From Wolbachia endosymbiont (group B) of Parapoynx stratiotata (lineage in GTDB: Bacteria > Pseudomonadota > Alphaproteobacteria > Rickettsiales > Anaplasmataceae): a DNA stretch of 64,000 nucleotides. Under the pieces are notes generated by a model. The model was not told the origin of the DNA. It ran no database searches and worked only from the letters and a program-made list of their open reading frames with translations. How positions within the stretch are numbered: the stretch's first letter is position 1; the number at the start of each line of letters is the position of its first letter. Made by a program: the position numbers and the translations under genes. Where the stretch lies: positions 310,001 to 374,000 of the forward strand of contig NZ_OX366335.1 in the NCBI RefSeq assembly GCF_947250635.1, written 5' to 3'. Positions 31,489 through 40,578 of the stretch are shown one piece after another.

Positions 31489-32412
31489 CTAGCAAAGGAA
31501 TTGCTTTAATAATATCTGCCTTTTGCTGATTAAATTATGCGATCTTTTCTCAATTTCCCTCATCTCTTTTTCTCGTTCTGCAATGCTATTTCGTATTACT
31601 TCAGCTGAATATCTACTTTTGCCATTTGCAAACTCCGATCTTAATCTCCTGACCTTATATTCGAGCTCAGCAAATCTTTCATGCTGCTCAAGGAGTTCTA
31701 TCATGTGACTAATTTCAGAATTTAGCTTTTTTTCCTCAATATCTCTCACAATAAAAGAAAGCAGAAGCTTATCTATTTGGTAATCAATATTTGGTTGAGC
31801 AGCAAATAGATCAATCATGGCTTTTACGTCAGTGGGATTTGCAACTAGTAAGTTAAAATTACTACATAAAAAACTATAGAATTTTATTGTCTTCTCAAGA
31901 TAATTTTTCATATCTTGTGATAATTGCAATTCCTTGTGAATTCCTGACAGCAATATTTTCAATTCTTCCAAGTATTCTACATCAAAATCACCTACTTCTG
32001 TAGGTAAAAGGATCATTAGCAGCTTTTTTACAAGCTCAACATCATTTGACTTAACTGCATTATAAAGAGCTTTTTCTTTATCTTTTTTTAAATCATAAAG
32101 CTCTGATGAGTTATCTATGCTGAACAGGTAATTTGCCACTTCAGTGTTTCCTTGAGGAGAATAGATTAAAATGTCTACTTCCCTTAGGGGGTGATCATCA
32201 TTAAACTTTTCTAACAACTCTTTATCGGTAATTTCCTCTATCGCTACAGCAGCTTTACTGATCTTTTTCAGCTCAGAAACATTATCTCTTGAATTTTCAA
32301 GTATGTCTTTAGCCTTGTCTAGCAGCTGCTCATATAGAATTATTTTTTCTTCATTATCAAGTAGCTGACAATGCTTCTTCAACTTTTCAGTGGAGTAAGA
32401 CAAGAGATCCAT
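31489..32412 (-). CDS. Uncharacterised helical protein (weak ankyrin-like segment)
   Basis: Starting at the ATG at 32412 (MDLLSYSTEKLKKHC) gives 307 aa; a TTG 30 bases earlier is also possible. I do not recognise a family. It is almost wholly helical, with one stretch that looks like a degenerate ankyrin helix pair (EKALYNAVKSNDVELVKKLL) and a charged coiled-coil-like end (EREKEMREIEKRSHNLISK). It lies just upstream of the XRE pair on the same strand and is divergent from the next unknown gene. Genes of this sort are part of the accessory region around cif in WO; its function is unknown. Confidence 0.7.
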   Translation of the reverse strand: MDLLSYSTEKLKKHCQLLDNEEKIILYEQLLDKAKDILENSRDNVSELKKISKAAVAIEEITDKELLEKFNDDHPLREVDILIYSPQGNTEVANYLFSIDNSSELYDLKKDKEKALYNAVKSNDVELVKKLLMILLPTEVGDFDVEYLEELKILLSGIHKELQLSQDMKNYLEKTIKFYSFLCSNFNLLVANPTDVKAMIDLFAAQPNIDYQIDKLLLSFIVRDIEEKKLNSEISHMIELLEQHERFAELEYKVRRLRSEFANGKSRYSAEVIRNSIAEREKEMREIEKRSHNLISKRQILLKQFLC

Positions 32413-32610
32413 TTCTTTCAGTTTTACAATCACAATACCCAACTTTGATTGAAATTGAAATAATTTTTACAAGATGTGTTTTTCTAGTGTAAATGCCCGT
32501 TAAACTTGTTATTATAACTCAAAGTAAATCAATAAGTCGTGTAATATTAACAATTAAATAATATTTATCACGATATGATCGAATAGTAATGAAATTAAGT
32601 GAGGGTTACA

Positions 32611-33684
32611 ATGAAAAAAATAAATGGTAAAAAATTGTCTAGTAAAATGTTAAAAGCGGTAGAGCGAATAGCAAAAGAAGGGTTGTTACCTAATTTTATA
32701 AAAGCTGTTCCAACAGCAAATAAAAAGATTAGTAAATTACCTGTATTGGAATATCCTGAAGAGCTCAATCCATTTCGATCAGCTTTATGCAAGATAAGGC
32801 TAAATGAATATGAAAATATGAAACTAAATGAATTTTTGGAGAAAACCATTGCAGCTAGAAATGTAAACGAGTTAAGTAAAGTTATCGATGAAGCTTTGGA
32901 CTTAGGGATAAGAATAAATGCTTGCAACAAAGATGGCTTTAGCCTTGCTAACGTTACAATGTTTAAGATGTATCGTGATGAGTTCAAAGGAAATAAACAA
33001 GAAGATATAATCAGGAAGTTAGCCTTACATGGAGCAGATTTTAATGTACAAGTTGATAAGAAAATAGCTGAAAAAGTGCAAAAAGAAATTGAGCCACAAA
33101 TATATAGTAGGCTCAAAAAGCTCAGAGAAATCGGAGAGAACGCTACTATAGAAGGAACTGTTGAAAATGTAGAAATTGATAATAAGACCTTCTATATGGA
33201 ATTTTCACATAGCTGCATAGTTGATGTTGCCAAAGTTGTAGAAGGCGCAAAAAACTTGGGCCTGAGCAAGGGAGATTTAAATCTCGGTGGCAATATCATA
33301 AAAATAGGTGATGGTGAAGTTGAAGTTAAAACTGGGAAGGACGGCAAAAGAGACTACGTGGATATATCAGATAGCAGTGCTTTTGCAGTCACATTTTATA
33401 CTAGCCTAGGAGAGCTAAATTTAATGGTATATCATGACACAGAAGACTATCATCAAGTACAAGTTGAGGTGGAAAACGAAGAAATGTGGAATGAGTTGCA
33501 AAAAATAGGAGAAATCATAGGACAGGGGTGTTTATTTGGTGGAATGTCTATTAAAGAAGCAGTAGAAAGAGGCAGTTTTACTAGGTGTGGAAGGTGGGGT
33601 GACCAAAATTCTAAAAGTAGTGAGACCTTTTCTTGGGTGAATAAATTAAAAAATAACAAGACGACATCCGTAGGACGTTCTTGA
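32611..33684 (+). CDS. Uncharacterised 357-aa protein (degenerate ankyrin plus unknown domain)
   Basis: The ATG at 32611 follows AGTGAGGG and is preferred over a GTG 12 bases upstream. Residues about 75-150 look like one or two degenerate ankyrin repeats (EALDLGIRINACNKDGFSLA, then LALHGADFNV). The C-terminal half (about 180-340) is a beta-rich unknown domain with Gly-rich turns (GDLNLGGNIIKIGDGEVEVK). No signal peptide or membrane helix is present. It is divergent from the gene at 31489 and followed by a perfect hairpin at 33689. I do not recognise the family. Confidence 0.75.
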   Translation: MKKINGKKLSSKMLKAVERIAKEGLLPNFIKAVPTANKKISKLPVLEYPEELNPFRSALCKIRLNEYENMKLNEFLEKTIAARNVNELSKVIDEALDLGIRINACNKDGFSLANVTMFKMYRDEFKGNKQEDIIRKLALHGADFNVQVDKKIAEKVQKEIEPQIYSRLKKLREIGENATIEGTVENVEIDNKTFYMEFSHSCIVDVAKVVEGAKNLGLSKGDLNLGGNIIKIGDGEVEVKTGKDGKRDYVDISDSSAFAVTFYTSLGELNLMVYHDTEDYHQVQVEVENEEMWNELQKIGEIIGQGCLFGGMSIKEAVERGSFTRCGRWGDQNSKSSETFSWVNKLKNNKTTSVGRS

Positions 33685-33688
33685 TCGG

Positions 33689-33710
33689 AGGCTATGTTTT
33701 TACATAGCCT
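33689..33710 (+). terminator. Hairpin after the 357-aa unknown gene
   Basis: AGGCTATGT and ACATAGCCT form a perfect 9-bp stem with a TTTT loop, starting four bases after the TGA stop of the upstream gene. There is no T-run after it, so it may be a weak terminator or a 3'-end stabilising stem. Confidence 0.6.
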
Positions 33711-33905
33711 TGAGGAATAAACTATTATAAAGATTTATATAAAGTAATTCTTGAATTTTAATTTAAATTAGGGAATATTAAATAATGAGGTCAATAGCTT
33801 AAAGATTTTTCTTGAAAAATTTACCATAACTTGTTCGAGATTCTCCTTGAAAGACAAGTACAGAAAAACTCAACAACCATCACCTATAAGGTGAAGGGTT
33901 AAAAT

Positions 33906-34375
33906 TCAATCAATTTGAAATTGATCATTGTCATGAATCGGCTCACCTTCCTGTATTGATATATACTTTTGTATCACTTCATCTGTCAGAACTCACTGCT
34001 AAGTATCCTCTAGCCCATAACCCAAAATTGTTTTCGTAAACTTGCGAAATCTTGCATCAGCAACCTCGAACTCGTTCCCTTAAAAAGTTGTACAATTTTA
34101 CTAATACTTTACTGTGGTTTATATGATATAAACATATGAATGTGATCTACAGTTACCTTACCTGAGATAATTTGGATCTCATTTTCTATGGCAATCTGTC
34201 TTAGCAGTTCTCTAACTCTTACAGCAATTTGGCCTATCAGAATCCTTTTGCGATATTCGGGAATCCATACCAAGTATATCATACTTAGAGTGCGTATTGT
34301 ATCCATAACGTCGCATATGCGACTATTGTAACTTTTCCTTCGCCTCAAGGCGAGATAATCCCCGAGGGGGGACAC
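33906..34375 (-). pseudogene. Decayed IS200/IS605-family transposase (tnpA remnant)
   Basis: Read on the minus strand, the pieces align in order with an IS200/IS605 Y1 (HUH) transposase: LVWIPEYRKRILIGQIA, then KVTVDHIHMFISYKPQ with the HIH metal-binding motif. A stop (TAA) follows, then KIVQLFKGTSSRLLMQDF and LRKQFW in the same frame. Another break follows, with WARGYLAV in a shifted frame, and finally LTDEVIQKYISIQEGEPIHD with its own TGA at 33906. At least one nonsense codon and one frameshift make it inactive. The N-terminus is also altered. Its 5' end lies about 115 bases before cifA. Confidence 0.88.
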
Positions 34376-34490
34376 TAACTTTTACTTCCCTGAGTTTGCA
34401 TGCAATTCTTCCATATCTTGGTAATTTTAGTGTTGTAATTTGATTATAATTTTTACATAATATCATGAATTTTAAATAGGAGGGTTTATA

Positions 34491-35876
34491 ATGCCAAGGA
34501 AAAAAGTAGAACGTCACGCTACAATACTTAAGAAGCTACAAGATAATGTTAGACATACGGATTCTAATATTACTGCTGGAAGGCGCTTAACTATTGAAAG
34601 GTGGGTAAAAACCTATATGAGACAGGTAGAATATCTTAAAGATGATGGGTTACAATTTTTATACAATGTATTCCAAGATGAAAGTTGTTGGTCAGGTATG
34701 AAATTGAATAATGTAACGTTAGGTCAGAAACTAGTTGAAGAAAAAGTAGGTGGAATAAAGAATCCACTTTCTAGATATGATATGGCATGCAGGTATTGTG
34801 TGATAGATAAAATTCCTCGGCTTTTTGAGGAGAAGTTTGAATTTCATAAGGGTAGGTTTTCTCCTGATGCAGTAGATAGTGATGGTAGACCTGCAGCTAG
34901 CAACAACAAGTACATAAGAAGTGATCTATTAGGGTCTATGGAAAGCTATGATCCTGTGTTTAGTTTCTGGATTGACCGAGAATCTGAAGGATTAAAATTA
35001 AAAGAATATAGCAATGTAGAAGGTTTTAGAGGAGCTGTAGGTTTTAGATGGAGCGAGGGAGTAGAATATTTTTATGACCGTTTAAGTGAAAAAGAGAGAG
35101 AGAAGGAAATTATCGGTGCAATTACTACCTTATCCTCTGCTCAATGTAATCATAATGGTGCTGTTATTTTAGATTTTTGTCTGAACAAAATGAATGCTCA
35201 AGGAAAAAACAAACTGTTGAAAAACTCTGAGTTATCAAAAAAAGACAAAGGAATATATTCTCTTTTTAGCGTGTTAATACACCAAAATTTTTTTGATACA
35301 GTTCAAACTATAGTTCCAATGTTTAAAAATAAAATATTAGAGGATAGAATACTTTCACCTAAGGATTATGCTCTTCTTCTTTCTTCCCTTTCGGATAAGA
35401 TCGTTGAAAGTCCTACCTTAAGTACTCAAGCTAGAAAGGTTATGATAGATCTTATAAAGTGTGGTAATTTTAATAGCCACGAAAGAGAGGAAGAAAAGAC
35501 TGCAGTCTTTTTTTCCAATGGCACAGTGCCAATCAAACATGCTCTTGCAGGATTGATCATTGACTTGGAATTGAGTAGCGGAATAGGTAGTGTTGCAAAT
35601 GTAAAAAAGAGTGAAATATTAGAAATATTGAAGTTTGCTAAGAAGTTTTGTTCAGCTACAGACTTTAAAAATCTTGAAAAGTCTATAGTTAAAAATCTAA
35701 AGATGGTTGGCAGAGCTGGTATGAAAGATGATATAGATTATGATAAATTGGCAGAAAAGCTATTTTCTGAGTTAGAGAAGGAAGCACCTACGCCTCCTCA
35801 AGGTGGTGGCTCTGGTGATCCACAGTCTATGTTAGGGAGTGCTGGAGTTAGTGGATTTTCTTGTCACAGAAGATAG
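34491..35876 (+). CDS. cifA: Cytoplasmic incompatibility factor A (CifA family)
   Basis: A 461-aa protein with a strong AGGAGGG ribosome binding site 7 bases before the ATG. Features of the CifA/CinA family are visible by layout and content: a helical N-terminal half (VKTYMRQVEYLKDDGLQFLY, CRYCVIDKIPRLFEE), a middle region (FSFWIDRESEGLKLKEYSNV), and a helical C-terminus before a Pro/Gly-rich tail (PTPPQGGGSGD). It lies 10 bases upstream of cifB, as in all cif operons. In known systems CifA causes rescue in eggs and helps induce incompatibility in sperm with CifB. Length is close to that of other CifA proteins (about 450-490 aa). The exact type (II, III or IV) cannot be set without an alignment. 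Confidence 0.92.
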   Translation: MPRKKVERHATILKKLQDNVRHTDSNITAGRRLTIERWVKTYMRQVEYLKDDGLQFLYNVFQDESCWSGMKLNNVTLGQKLVEEKVGGIKNPLSRYDMACRYCVIDKIPRLFEEKFEFHKGRFSPDAVDSDGRPAASNNKYIRSDLLGSMESYDPVFSFWIDRESEGLKLKEYSNVEGFRGAVGFRWSEGVEYFYDRLSEKEREKEIIGAITTLSSAQCNHNGAVILDFCLNKMNAQGKNKLLKNSELSKKDKGIYSLFSVLIHQNFFDTVQTIVPMFKNKILEDRILSPKDYALLLSSLSDKIVESPTLSTQARKVMIDLIKCGNFNSHEREEEKTAVFFSNGTVPIKHALAGLIIDLELSSGIGSVANVKKSEILEILKFAKKFCSATDFKNLEKSIVKNLKMVGRAGMKDDIDYDKLAEKLFSELEKEAPTPPQGGGSGDPQSMLGSAGVSGFSCHRR

Positions 35877-35886
35877 AGGTGTTTAT

Positions 35887-38097
35887 ATGCATGGTAACGG
35901 TGAAAACATTGGGTTAATGAGAAGTCTGTTAAATGGAAATTGCCAAGGTTTTGTGGAAAGGTTTGAATCTTTTTTAGATCAGAGTCCATCTTTTTTACAT
36001 TCTGTCGGTAAAGACCGTTTCTTTCCTGCATTTTTTTTCGGTATGTTTGCTACTGCACATGATTCTGATGTTGCAAACAATAATGAAAGGATTTTTTTTC
36101 GCTTTGATAATAATCCAGATAATCATAGAAGGGGAAATTTAAAGGTTGCTGTTTTAACTAATGAGGTAGATCAAAGAAATAACAGAGTTGTAAGGTGTTA
36201 CACTATTGCTGATAGGCAAAACAGTTTTGGCTCAAGATTTAGTGAAGAAGAGAGGCAGTGGGTAGAAGACGAGCTGCAGAGGCAGGGTATTAGAAGAAGG
36301 CAAATAGCTTGGCAGGAGTATAAAACATTTGTATGGGCATGGAATCAGGGGGAAGATGAGGAAGAAGAAGCAGTAAGGTGCATGCAATTTCGTGAGGGAG
36401 AAGCATTTACTGGAAATTCAGCATCTCCGTGTGATGGCTTTGATGAAATTACCAGAACACCTGGATTGCAAAATAATTATTTACCAAATTTAATAAATGG
36501 GTTAGCAGACAATAATGCAGTTAATATAAGAGATAATATTGAAGATGTTTTACAGTATATTCTGGATACATATGATAGGTATAACCAATCGTTAAACTTT
36601 AATGGTATCGAGTCTGACTACCATGGCTTTTTGTCAGGCTTTCTGATGAATTTTAGGTACCGTCATGTAGTTGGCATTTATCTTGAATTGTTTATAGGAG
36701 GAGGGTATACAGATATTACTTTTCTTGTGCGTGGTGTGCAGAGGTTAGGGGATTCTGTGCCTATCATAATTGAGCTTAAGGCAGGAAGAAGAAGTGCTGC
36801 AGATGCGTTAGAGCAAGCAGAGAACTACGTTAACAGATGTCCTGTTTCATCACTGTCTATCCATACCTCATCAGGCAATGCTGTCTGTGTGGGACTGAAC
36901 TTTGACCTTAATCGTAGACGTTTTCAGCTTAGTACAGAAAATTTCTTAGAAAGGGAATATTCTTTAGTAGAAAGATTATTTGAACCCTTAGCAAATCAAG
37001 AAGTTGAAGAAAATGTTAGAGATTATTTACTCCATCCATCGTTTGGTGTACCTGCTGTACCTGGTGTGAGGAGTAGAGGTGGTGTCAGCGCTAGAGATAG
37101 AAGAGTATTTCTCTATACAACTGGGTTTACTTTTGGAAATACTGCATTTACAAGAAGAAGAGTTGTGTTAAGAGATGGAAATGAGGTATATGTAACTAAT
37201 TACTTGTTTGAGTATCACGATAACGATAGGATGCTAGGTCCGCAAGGAGGAATTGCACAAGTAAATGTTGGAGATCGTGCTTTAACTATGGTTTTACATG
37301 TGTTATTAGGGAGGGAAGAGAGAGTTGTTGTATTTCATATTCGTCATATCTTAGTTCACCAATTTCCCAATGTGGGATTAGATTTAGCACAATGGCCAAA
37401 TGCTACGGTTTATGAAGTGATGTGCCAATTAGACCCTAATAGAAGGAATGAAGATGATTTAGGCCTAACTGTTAATATAATACCATTCCAGTCACCTGCT
37501 AATTATCTGCAGAATAGAGGTAATGCTGTTTTTCAAGGTAACGTTTTACAAGTAGGTGGTGTTAGTAATGTGCACAGTGCTGCAGGCATAATGATGAATA
37601 CTGGTTGGCAAGTACAAAATCGTCATGCACAAGTATTCCAAGCCATCTCTAATGTGTTATTTCCATTAAGGTGGACAGTAAATAGAGATAACGCTAGGGA
37701 AGCAGGGTTTCATTCTATATTGCATGGGTTATTTCACGCTTGTAGTAATCCAGCTAGGGTAATTATTGAGTTTCAGTTGGGAGGAGGGCAGAAAGTGGAC
37801 TTGGTTCTGTTAAGATCTGTGGAAGCGAGAGATGGTACCCATCCAATTGTAATAGAGTTAAAGTTTGCTGGTACTGGAGAGCTACAGCGAAAAATTGTGG
37901 AAGCAAATACTCAGCTAGGTAGTTATTTTAATGCTAGAGGATATAAGCGTATTACCGACGGGGATACAGTAGTTTTAACGTACGCCATCTTCAATGATCG
38001 TGCGCAGAGGCCAAATACTCTTATATCAGTTAAGGATATTCTTCGTATAAAAGACAACTTAGGGCATAGTTCTGCAGATGATCTTCCTGGTAGATAA
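35887..38097 (+). CDS. cifB: Cytoplasmic incompatibility factor B, nuclease class (CinB-like)
   Basis: Starting at the ATG at 35887 (MHGNGENIGLMRSLLNGN) gives 736 aa. A GTG at 35839 would add 16 residues but lies inside cifA and has no clear ribosome binding site. Early sequence (FVERFESFLDQSPSFLHSVG, RIFFRFDNN) matches the CifB N-terminus. There are two PD-(D/E)XK nuclease cores with complete motifs: Asp276 with Glu296-Leu-Lys298 (IIIELKAG), and Asp638 with Glu657-Leu-Lys659 (IVIELKFAG). No Ulp1-type deubiquitinase domain follows; the protein ends about 75 residues after the second core. It is therefore in the nuclease (Cin) class, not the CidB class. Both nuclease sites look intact, so activity is plausible. 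Confidence 0.92.
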   Translation: MHGNGENIGLMRSLLNGNCQGFVERFESFLDQSPSFLHSVGKDRFFPAFFFGMFATAHDSDVANNNERIFFRFDNNPDNHRRGNLKVAVLTNEVDQRNNRVVRCYTIADRQNSFGSRFSEEERQWVEDELQRQGIRRRQIAWQEYKTFVWAWNQGEDEEEEAVRCMQFREGEAFTGNSASPCDGFDEITRTPGLQNNYLPNLINGLADNNAVNIRDNIEDVLQYILDTYDRYNQSLNFNGIESDYHGFLSGFLMNFRYRHVVGIYLELFIGGGYTDITFLVRGVQRLGDSVPIIIELKAGRRSAADALEQAENYVNRCPVSSLSIHTSSGNAVCVGLNFDLNRRRFQLSTENFLEREYSLVERLFEPLANQEVEENVRDYLLHPSFGVPAVPGVRSRGGVSARDRRVFLYTTGFTFGNTAFTRRRVVLRDGNEVYVTNYLFEYHDNDRMLGPQGGIAQVNVGDRALTMVLHVLLGREERVVVFHIRHILVHQFPNVGLDLAQWPNATVYEVMCQLDPNRRNEDDLGLTVNIIPFQSPANYLQNRGNAVFQGNVLQVGGVSNVHSAAGIMMNTGWQVQNRHAQVFQAISNVLFPLRWTVNRDNAREAGFHSILHGLFHACSNPARVIIEFQLGGGQKVDLVLLRSVEARDGTHPIVIELKFAGTGELQRKIVEANTQLGSYFNARGYKRITDGDTVVLTYAIFNDRAQRPNTLISVKDILRIKDNLGHSSADDLPGR

Positions 38098-38383
38098 GGG
38101 TTATTGAGAGTTTATGTGTCAAATCTAGTGGTATAATGCTAATATATGGTCAAGAGTGTAGTGGTAGAATATATAAAAATTCACTATAAGTTTTCCTTGA
38201 ATTTTCTTTTTATTTTAAAATTCATTGTTATTAACTCAGTATCATATATTATTAAAAACTTAAATAATATGATCACTTCCAGCAACCAAAACCGCTGCGG
38301 GGTGGATTGGTCTTGCGTAGCGTTTGAACTCTTTAATTTTAATATAAATCAATTTAAACTGTATCAGTACTGATTTCTTAAGT

Positions 38384-39050
38384 ATGGCTAAATATCAGGT
38401 TATAACACCTGGAAAAAATAAAGAATCTATCGATATTTTATATGGTTACCACTCTACTATTTTTGGAAAAGCACTTATTGGAGTTATAGCTCTTTTTACA
38501 ATAATCCGAACAGACCGTAATATGCTACTGGCCTGCTATAGCCATAAACACATATCTTATCGCATTCGGACTATTATAAGAAAGGCTATACAACACAAAG
38601 CATCTGTCACCTTTCTTTTTGTGATTTTGAAACTTCAGCTATTAAGATACTTGAAAAAGAGTGGCCACAAGCCTACCTGAAAGAAGATAGGCTAACAACG
38701 GCAAAAATTGTACGCAATATTTTTGACACACAAATACCTGAGAGATCATTTTCTTTGCTTGTTAGAGGAACAGACTTTCAAATTAAAGTCTGGCAAGCAT
38801 TGATTTCGATTTCCACAGCTACAACAACAAGCTATGCCAATATTGCTCATATAATTGGTAAGCCAAAGGCCATACGTGCTGCCGCAAATGCAATTGCTAA
38901 CAATCCAATTTCCTACTTAATACCATGCCATCGTGTTATTCGTAAGTCTGGAAAAATTCATAAGTACCGCGGGGAGTAGAACGCAAGAAGGCTATTCTTG
39001 CTTATGAAGCACTACTATACCTATCTATTAGTAAGAGCCTTTATCACTGA
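38384..39050 (+). pseudogene. Broken methylated-DNA-protein-cysteine methyltransferase (Ogt/MGMT)
   Basis: An N-terminal piece (ILYGYHSTIFGKALIGVIAL) is followed by about 100 bases of foreign-looking sequence. MGMT sequence then resumes in another frame as ICHLSFCDFETSAIKILEKE, IPERSFSLLVRGTDFQIKVW and the active-site motif IPCHRVI. A second frameshift follows at KYRGE, after which VERKKAILAYEA resumes and stops at 39050. The active-site Cys is encoded but the gene cannot make one protein. Intact copies would repair O6-alkylguanine. The 3' end overlaps the convergent XRE gene. Confidence 0.85.
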
Positions 39051-39383
39051 ATGAATAATATCACGCAACGTCTCATCCTTAATTTTCCTGTATTCCCTTA
39101 CTAGCCTCGATATTTCTTCGCTACCTACACCACTATGAAAGGCCTTATCATGTAAATCCTCAGAGGCTTTTGTAAAAAAATATGACATATCAACTGACAA
39201 AGCTTCTGCCAAATTATACAACCTATCAACTATAAGCCTTACTTCTCCAGTTTCATATCCTTGTATATGCTGAAATGAAATTCCAAGCTTTTTTCCTAAG
39301 TCTCTTTGGCTAAAACCACACATTAGCCTTTTTTTCCTTATCCTTTCACCTATTTGTTTATCAATAGGATGTTGCATACCCAT
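39021..39383 (-). CDS. XRE-family HTH transcriptional regulator (copy B, downstream member)
   Basis: A 120-aa XRE protein nearly the same as the one at 30706-31107 through its helix-turn-helix (CGFSQRDLGKKLGISFQHIQ) and the following helices; only scattered substitutions are seen. It ends earlier (VIKALTNR) than copy A. It lies 14 bases after the stop of the next XRE gene, again as a two-gene operon. Its end overlaps the broken MGMT gene on the opposite strand. With copy A it brackets the unknown genes and cif. Confidence 0.9.
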   Translation of the reverse strand: MGMQHPIDKQIGERIRKKRLMCGFSQRDLGKKLGISFQHIQGYETGEVRLIVDRLYNLAEALSVDMSYFFTKASEDLHDKAFHSGVGSEEISRLVREYRKIKDETLRDIIHSVIKALTNR

Positions 39384-39397
39384 TTTTTAAAGCAATA

Positions 39398-39730
39398 CTA
39401 ACTCTTATTGTAACTTTGAGAAAAAGATTTTACTAACATATAAACTACACTACGCAACCTTTTGCTCTTAATTTCATTATATCCTTTGACTAACTTTAAC
39501 ACCTCTTCATCGTAAGCTTCATGTGAGTCAGCGTGCATATCAGTAAAAAAGTTAGCAACATCTATCGATAGGGCTTTTGCTAAGTCATATAGTCTACTGG
39601 CTAAAATGTAATTCGAACCATTTTCGTACCTTTGTATCTGTCTATATGAAACACCTATTCTTTTTCCTAATTCAGTTTGTGTCAAACCACAGTATAACCT
39701 AAGTTCCTTTATTTTTTTGCCTAATTCCAC
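39398..39730 (-). CDS. XRE-family HTH transcriptional regulator (copy B, upstream member)
   Basis: A 110-aa XRE protein nearly the same as 31109-31444. The start codon is GTG (39728-39730) where copy A has ATG, with GAAAG just upstream. The helix-turn-helix (CGLTQTELGKRIGVSYRQIQ) is unchanged between copies, so both pairs probably bind the same or very similar operators. Confidence 0.88.
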   Translation of the reverse strand: MELGKKIKELRLYCGLTQTELGKRIGVSYRQIQRYENGSNYILASRLYDLAKALSIDVANFFTDMHADSHEAYDEEVLKLVKGYNEIKSKRLRSVVYMLVKSFSQSYNKS

Positions 39731-39834
39731 CTTTCATTGCTAATTTTATTTGTTTAAGCTTACAGCGAATTTCTTAATTCATAAAGTGGAAAAAAAAGAA
39801 GGAAAGCTAGAGAACTTTCCTTCCGGGTTACAGA

Positions 39835-40494
39835 TTACAATAAGCCACTGTCATAAAAACTAAAGTGGCTCTTCTGTGTTACGATTATATGATCTATCAA
39901 TTTCATTCCTACATTTTCGCAGGTTGCAGCTAATGTGAGTGTGTTATCCTCATCCTCCTTTGATGGTTCTATATCTCCGCTTGGATGATTATGTGAAATT
40001 GCAACAGATGCTGCATCAATCAGTAATCCCTGTTTTATTATTTCCCTCACATACAGAGGTACTCTGTCTATAGTTCCACAGTCTTGAATATACTCATATA
40101 TTAAATGACCACCTCGATCTAAGTATACCACTCGTAAGCTTTCCTTTCGTGACTGCCCTATTGCTGCTTTAAAGTATTTTAGTAGCTCTTCTCTATTATC
40201 AAGAATCGACAGCTTTTTTAACTTGCCTTTCAATATCCTATCAAAAATCTCTTTCAGACAAAAGATACTTGCTATTGCTCCATCATTCATTCCTGTAACA
40301 TTTTTTAGCTCATGAAAATCAGCATTAATTACCCTTCCTAAACTACTAAAGAGCTCCATTAGCCTTTTGGCAACTTCTCTTCCTTCTGCATATCCAGACA
40401 GAGTACGTTCTAGTAGCTCGTGATCCAATAAAGACCTGCCTCTGCTTGATAGAATACGAGTTTCCAATTTTTCTTTTCTCTCACTATTATTCAT
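39835..40494 (-). CDS. radC: RadC-like JAB/MPN-domain protein
   Basis: A 219-aa protein when started at the ATG at 40494, which follows GGAGG with 5-base spacing; ORF sequence upstream of that is part of another remnant. It has an N-terminal helix-hairpin-helix region (HELKNVTGMNDGAIASIFCL) and a JAMM metalloprotease-like motif (SHNHPSGDIEPSKED), which is the RadC signature. RadC proteins are of uncertain function, perhaps linked to mobile DNA and recombination. A radC gene is common in phage WO near regulatory genes. The frame is intact. Confidence 0.92.
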   Translation of the reverse strand: MNNSERKEKLETRILSSRGRSLLDHELLERTLSGYAEGREVAKRLMELFSSLGRVINADFHELKNVTGMNDGAIASIFCLKEIFDRILKGKLKKLSILDNREELLKYFKAAIGQSRKESLRVVYLDRGGHLIYEYIQDCGTIDRVPLYVREIIKQGLLIDAASVAISHNHPSGDIEPSKEDEDNTLTLAATCENVGMKLIDHIIVTQKSHFSFYDSGLL

Positions 40495-40578
40495 AAAAAC
40501 CTCCAAGGTCAACATTATATACAAATTCAGCGCCAGCTTTCTGACGCAATAGTTCTCGAGGAATAACCCTTTTGAACT

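Noticed and set aside
35839..35886. GTG start for cifB at 35839
   Set aside because: It lies inside cifA and adds 16 residues with no family resemblance; the ATG at 35887 begins a sequence typical of CifB proteins.
38146..38373. 75-aa ORF between cifB and the MGMT remnant
   Set aside because: Low-complexity Phe/Ile/Asn-rich translation, no ribosome binding site and no domain.
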